Origin: Chitinophaga oryzae | GTDB lineage: Bacteria > Bacteroidota > Bacteroidia > Chitinophagales > Chitinophagaceae | Direction: 5' to 3' | Length of the DNA stretch: 64,000 nt | NCBI RefSeq assembly: GCF_012516375.2 | Contig: NZ_CP051204.2 | Span: forward strand, 7,797,501-7,861,500 | Shown here: positions 63,560 to 64,000 of the stretch, in pieces | How the letters are laid out: the number at the start of each line of letters is the position of its first letter | Position numbering within the stretch: the stretch's first letter is position 1 | Notes under the pieces: generated by a model | Told to the model about the DNA's origin: nothing | What the model saw: only the letters and a program-made list of their open reading frames with translations | The model's database searches: none | Program-made: the position numbers and the translations under genes

Positions 63560-64000
63560 TTACAGATGATGTTTACGCCAGATTTTCTCCCTGCCATCCA
63601 GCTGCCTGAACTGTGCCGACACGCTGGTAAAATTAAGCGATTCCTTACTCCCCAGTGCCAGGAAGCCCAGGGGTTCCAGGCTGTCACAAAACAGCCGCAG
63701 CACTTTGTCCTGCAGCGTCTTATTAAAATAGATCAGCACATTCCGGCAGATGATCAGTTGAAATTCATTAAAGGAACCATCCGTCACCAGGTTATGCGGA
63801 GAAAAAATGATCTTTCCGCCGAGGTCCTGCCTGAACTTGGCGTACTCGTAGTTGGCGGTATAGTACGAAGAAAAGTCCTCCAGGCCGCCCGCTTCCATAT
63901 AGTTGCGCGAATATTGCTGCATCTGTGAAAGCGGGAAAATGCCGGTCCGCCCTTTCTCCAGCACGCTGGTGTTGATATCCGTTGCATAAATCACCGATTT
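63560..64000 (-). CDS. cheR: CheR-type methyltransferase, C-terminal part (runs off the window)
   Basis: The last 147 or so residues of a CheR-type SAM-dependent methyltransferase. Visible are IYATDINTSVLEKGRTGIF (SAM-binding), VTDGSFNEFQLIICRNVLIYFNKTLQ (family signature FDxIxCRNVLIYF), and the ending LGSKESL. The reading frame is open to the window edge, so the 5' part lies beyond 64000. It methylates Glu side chains of its target; it pairs with the cheB-like gene. Confidence 0.92.
   Translation of the reverse strand, partial: KSVIYATDINTSVLEKGRTGIFPLSQMQQYSRNYMEAGGLEDFSSYYTANYEYAKFRQDLGGKIIFSPHNLVTDGSFNEFQLIICRNVLIYFNKTLQDKVLRLFCDSLEPLGFLALGSKESLNFTSVSAQFRQLDGREKIWRKHHL

Overview
This window looks like chromosome from a Bacteroidota bacterium of the Chitinophagaceae, most likely Chitinophaga or a close relative. 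The grounds are a short primary sigma factor of about 290 residues, many promoters of the Bacteroidota form TTG-N18..20-TAnnTTTG, mostly weak Shine-Dalgarno signals, many lipoproteins and signal peptides, and typical families of the phylum (DUF4476, DUF1835, LemA/TPM, 7TMR-DISM and Reg_prop/YYY histidine kinases, a START-like small protein). The genus is inferred from remembered family resemblance, not from a search. I see no transposase, integrase, phage module or CRISPR array.

Layout. 1-830: no convincing gene, but two strong leftward promoters and degenerate repeats. 0.8-9.3 kb: truA, a DUF4476 secreted protein with a biotin carrier protein, an M1 aminopeptidase, a DUF1835 protein, and lemA followed by two TPM-domain genes. 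9.7-16 kb: a lone response regulator, an M20 dipeptidase, an S4 RNA-binding protein, lysA and a GAF-like protein. 16-26.5 kb: a very large outer-membrane protein joining a phosphoesterase, a kinase-like region and a barrel, overlapped by an SdiA-regulated-type lipoprotein; then HD-PycTM, ppk1, a thioredoxin-like protein, a DUF4442 protein and a beta-CASP metallo-hydrolase. 26.6-36 kb: a frameshifted LytS-type histidine kinase, a divergent SDR/HxlR pair, a solitary SF1 helicase, and two identical tRNA-Glu genes flanking a DUF1345 membrane protein. 36-41 kb: gapA, pgk, a CPA2 antiporter, a lytic transglycosylase. 41-49 kb: tatA-gatA, the ffh-rpsP-rimM-trmD-rplS translation cluster, and rpoD. 49-54 kb: LptF/G-type permease, PAP2 phosphatase, an ArnT-type glycosyltransferase with a frameshift, and an exported superoxide dismutase.

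54.7-60.7 kb holds the most interesting unit: a same-strand run of a small ORF, a putative GNAT-fold (LuxI/FeeM-like) protein, an E1/ThiF-like adenylating protein, a 7TM sensor kinase, a receiver-histidine kinase and a single-domain receiver. It reads like an enzyme pair coupled to its own signalling relay. The window ends with tRNA-Ala(GGC) and a leftward cheR-cheB-hybrid kinase cluster without flagellar genes.

Most genes are housekeeping (glycolysis, lysine synthesis, translation, protein targeting, cell envelope). Many intergenic gaps carry long inverted repeats that look like terminators. Two large genes share the same kind of defect, a G4 tract where G5 would restore the frame, so these may be sequencing errors rather than true mutations.
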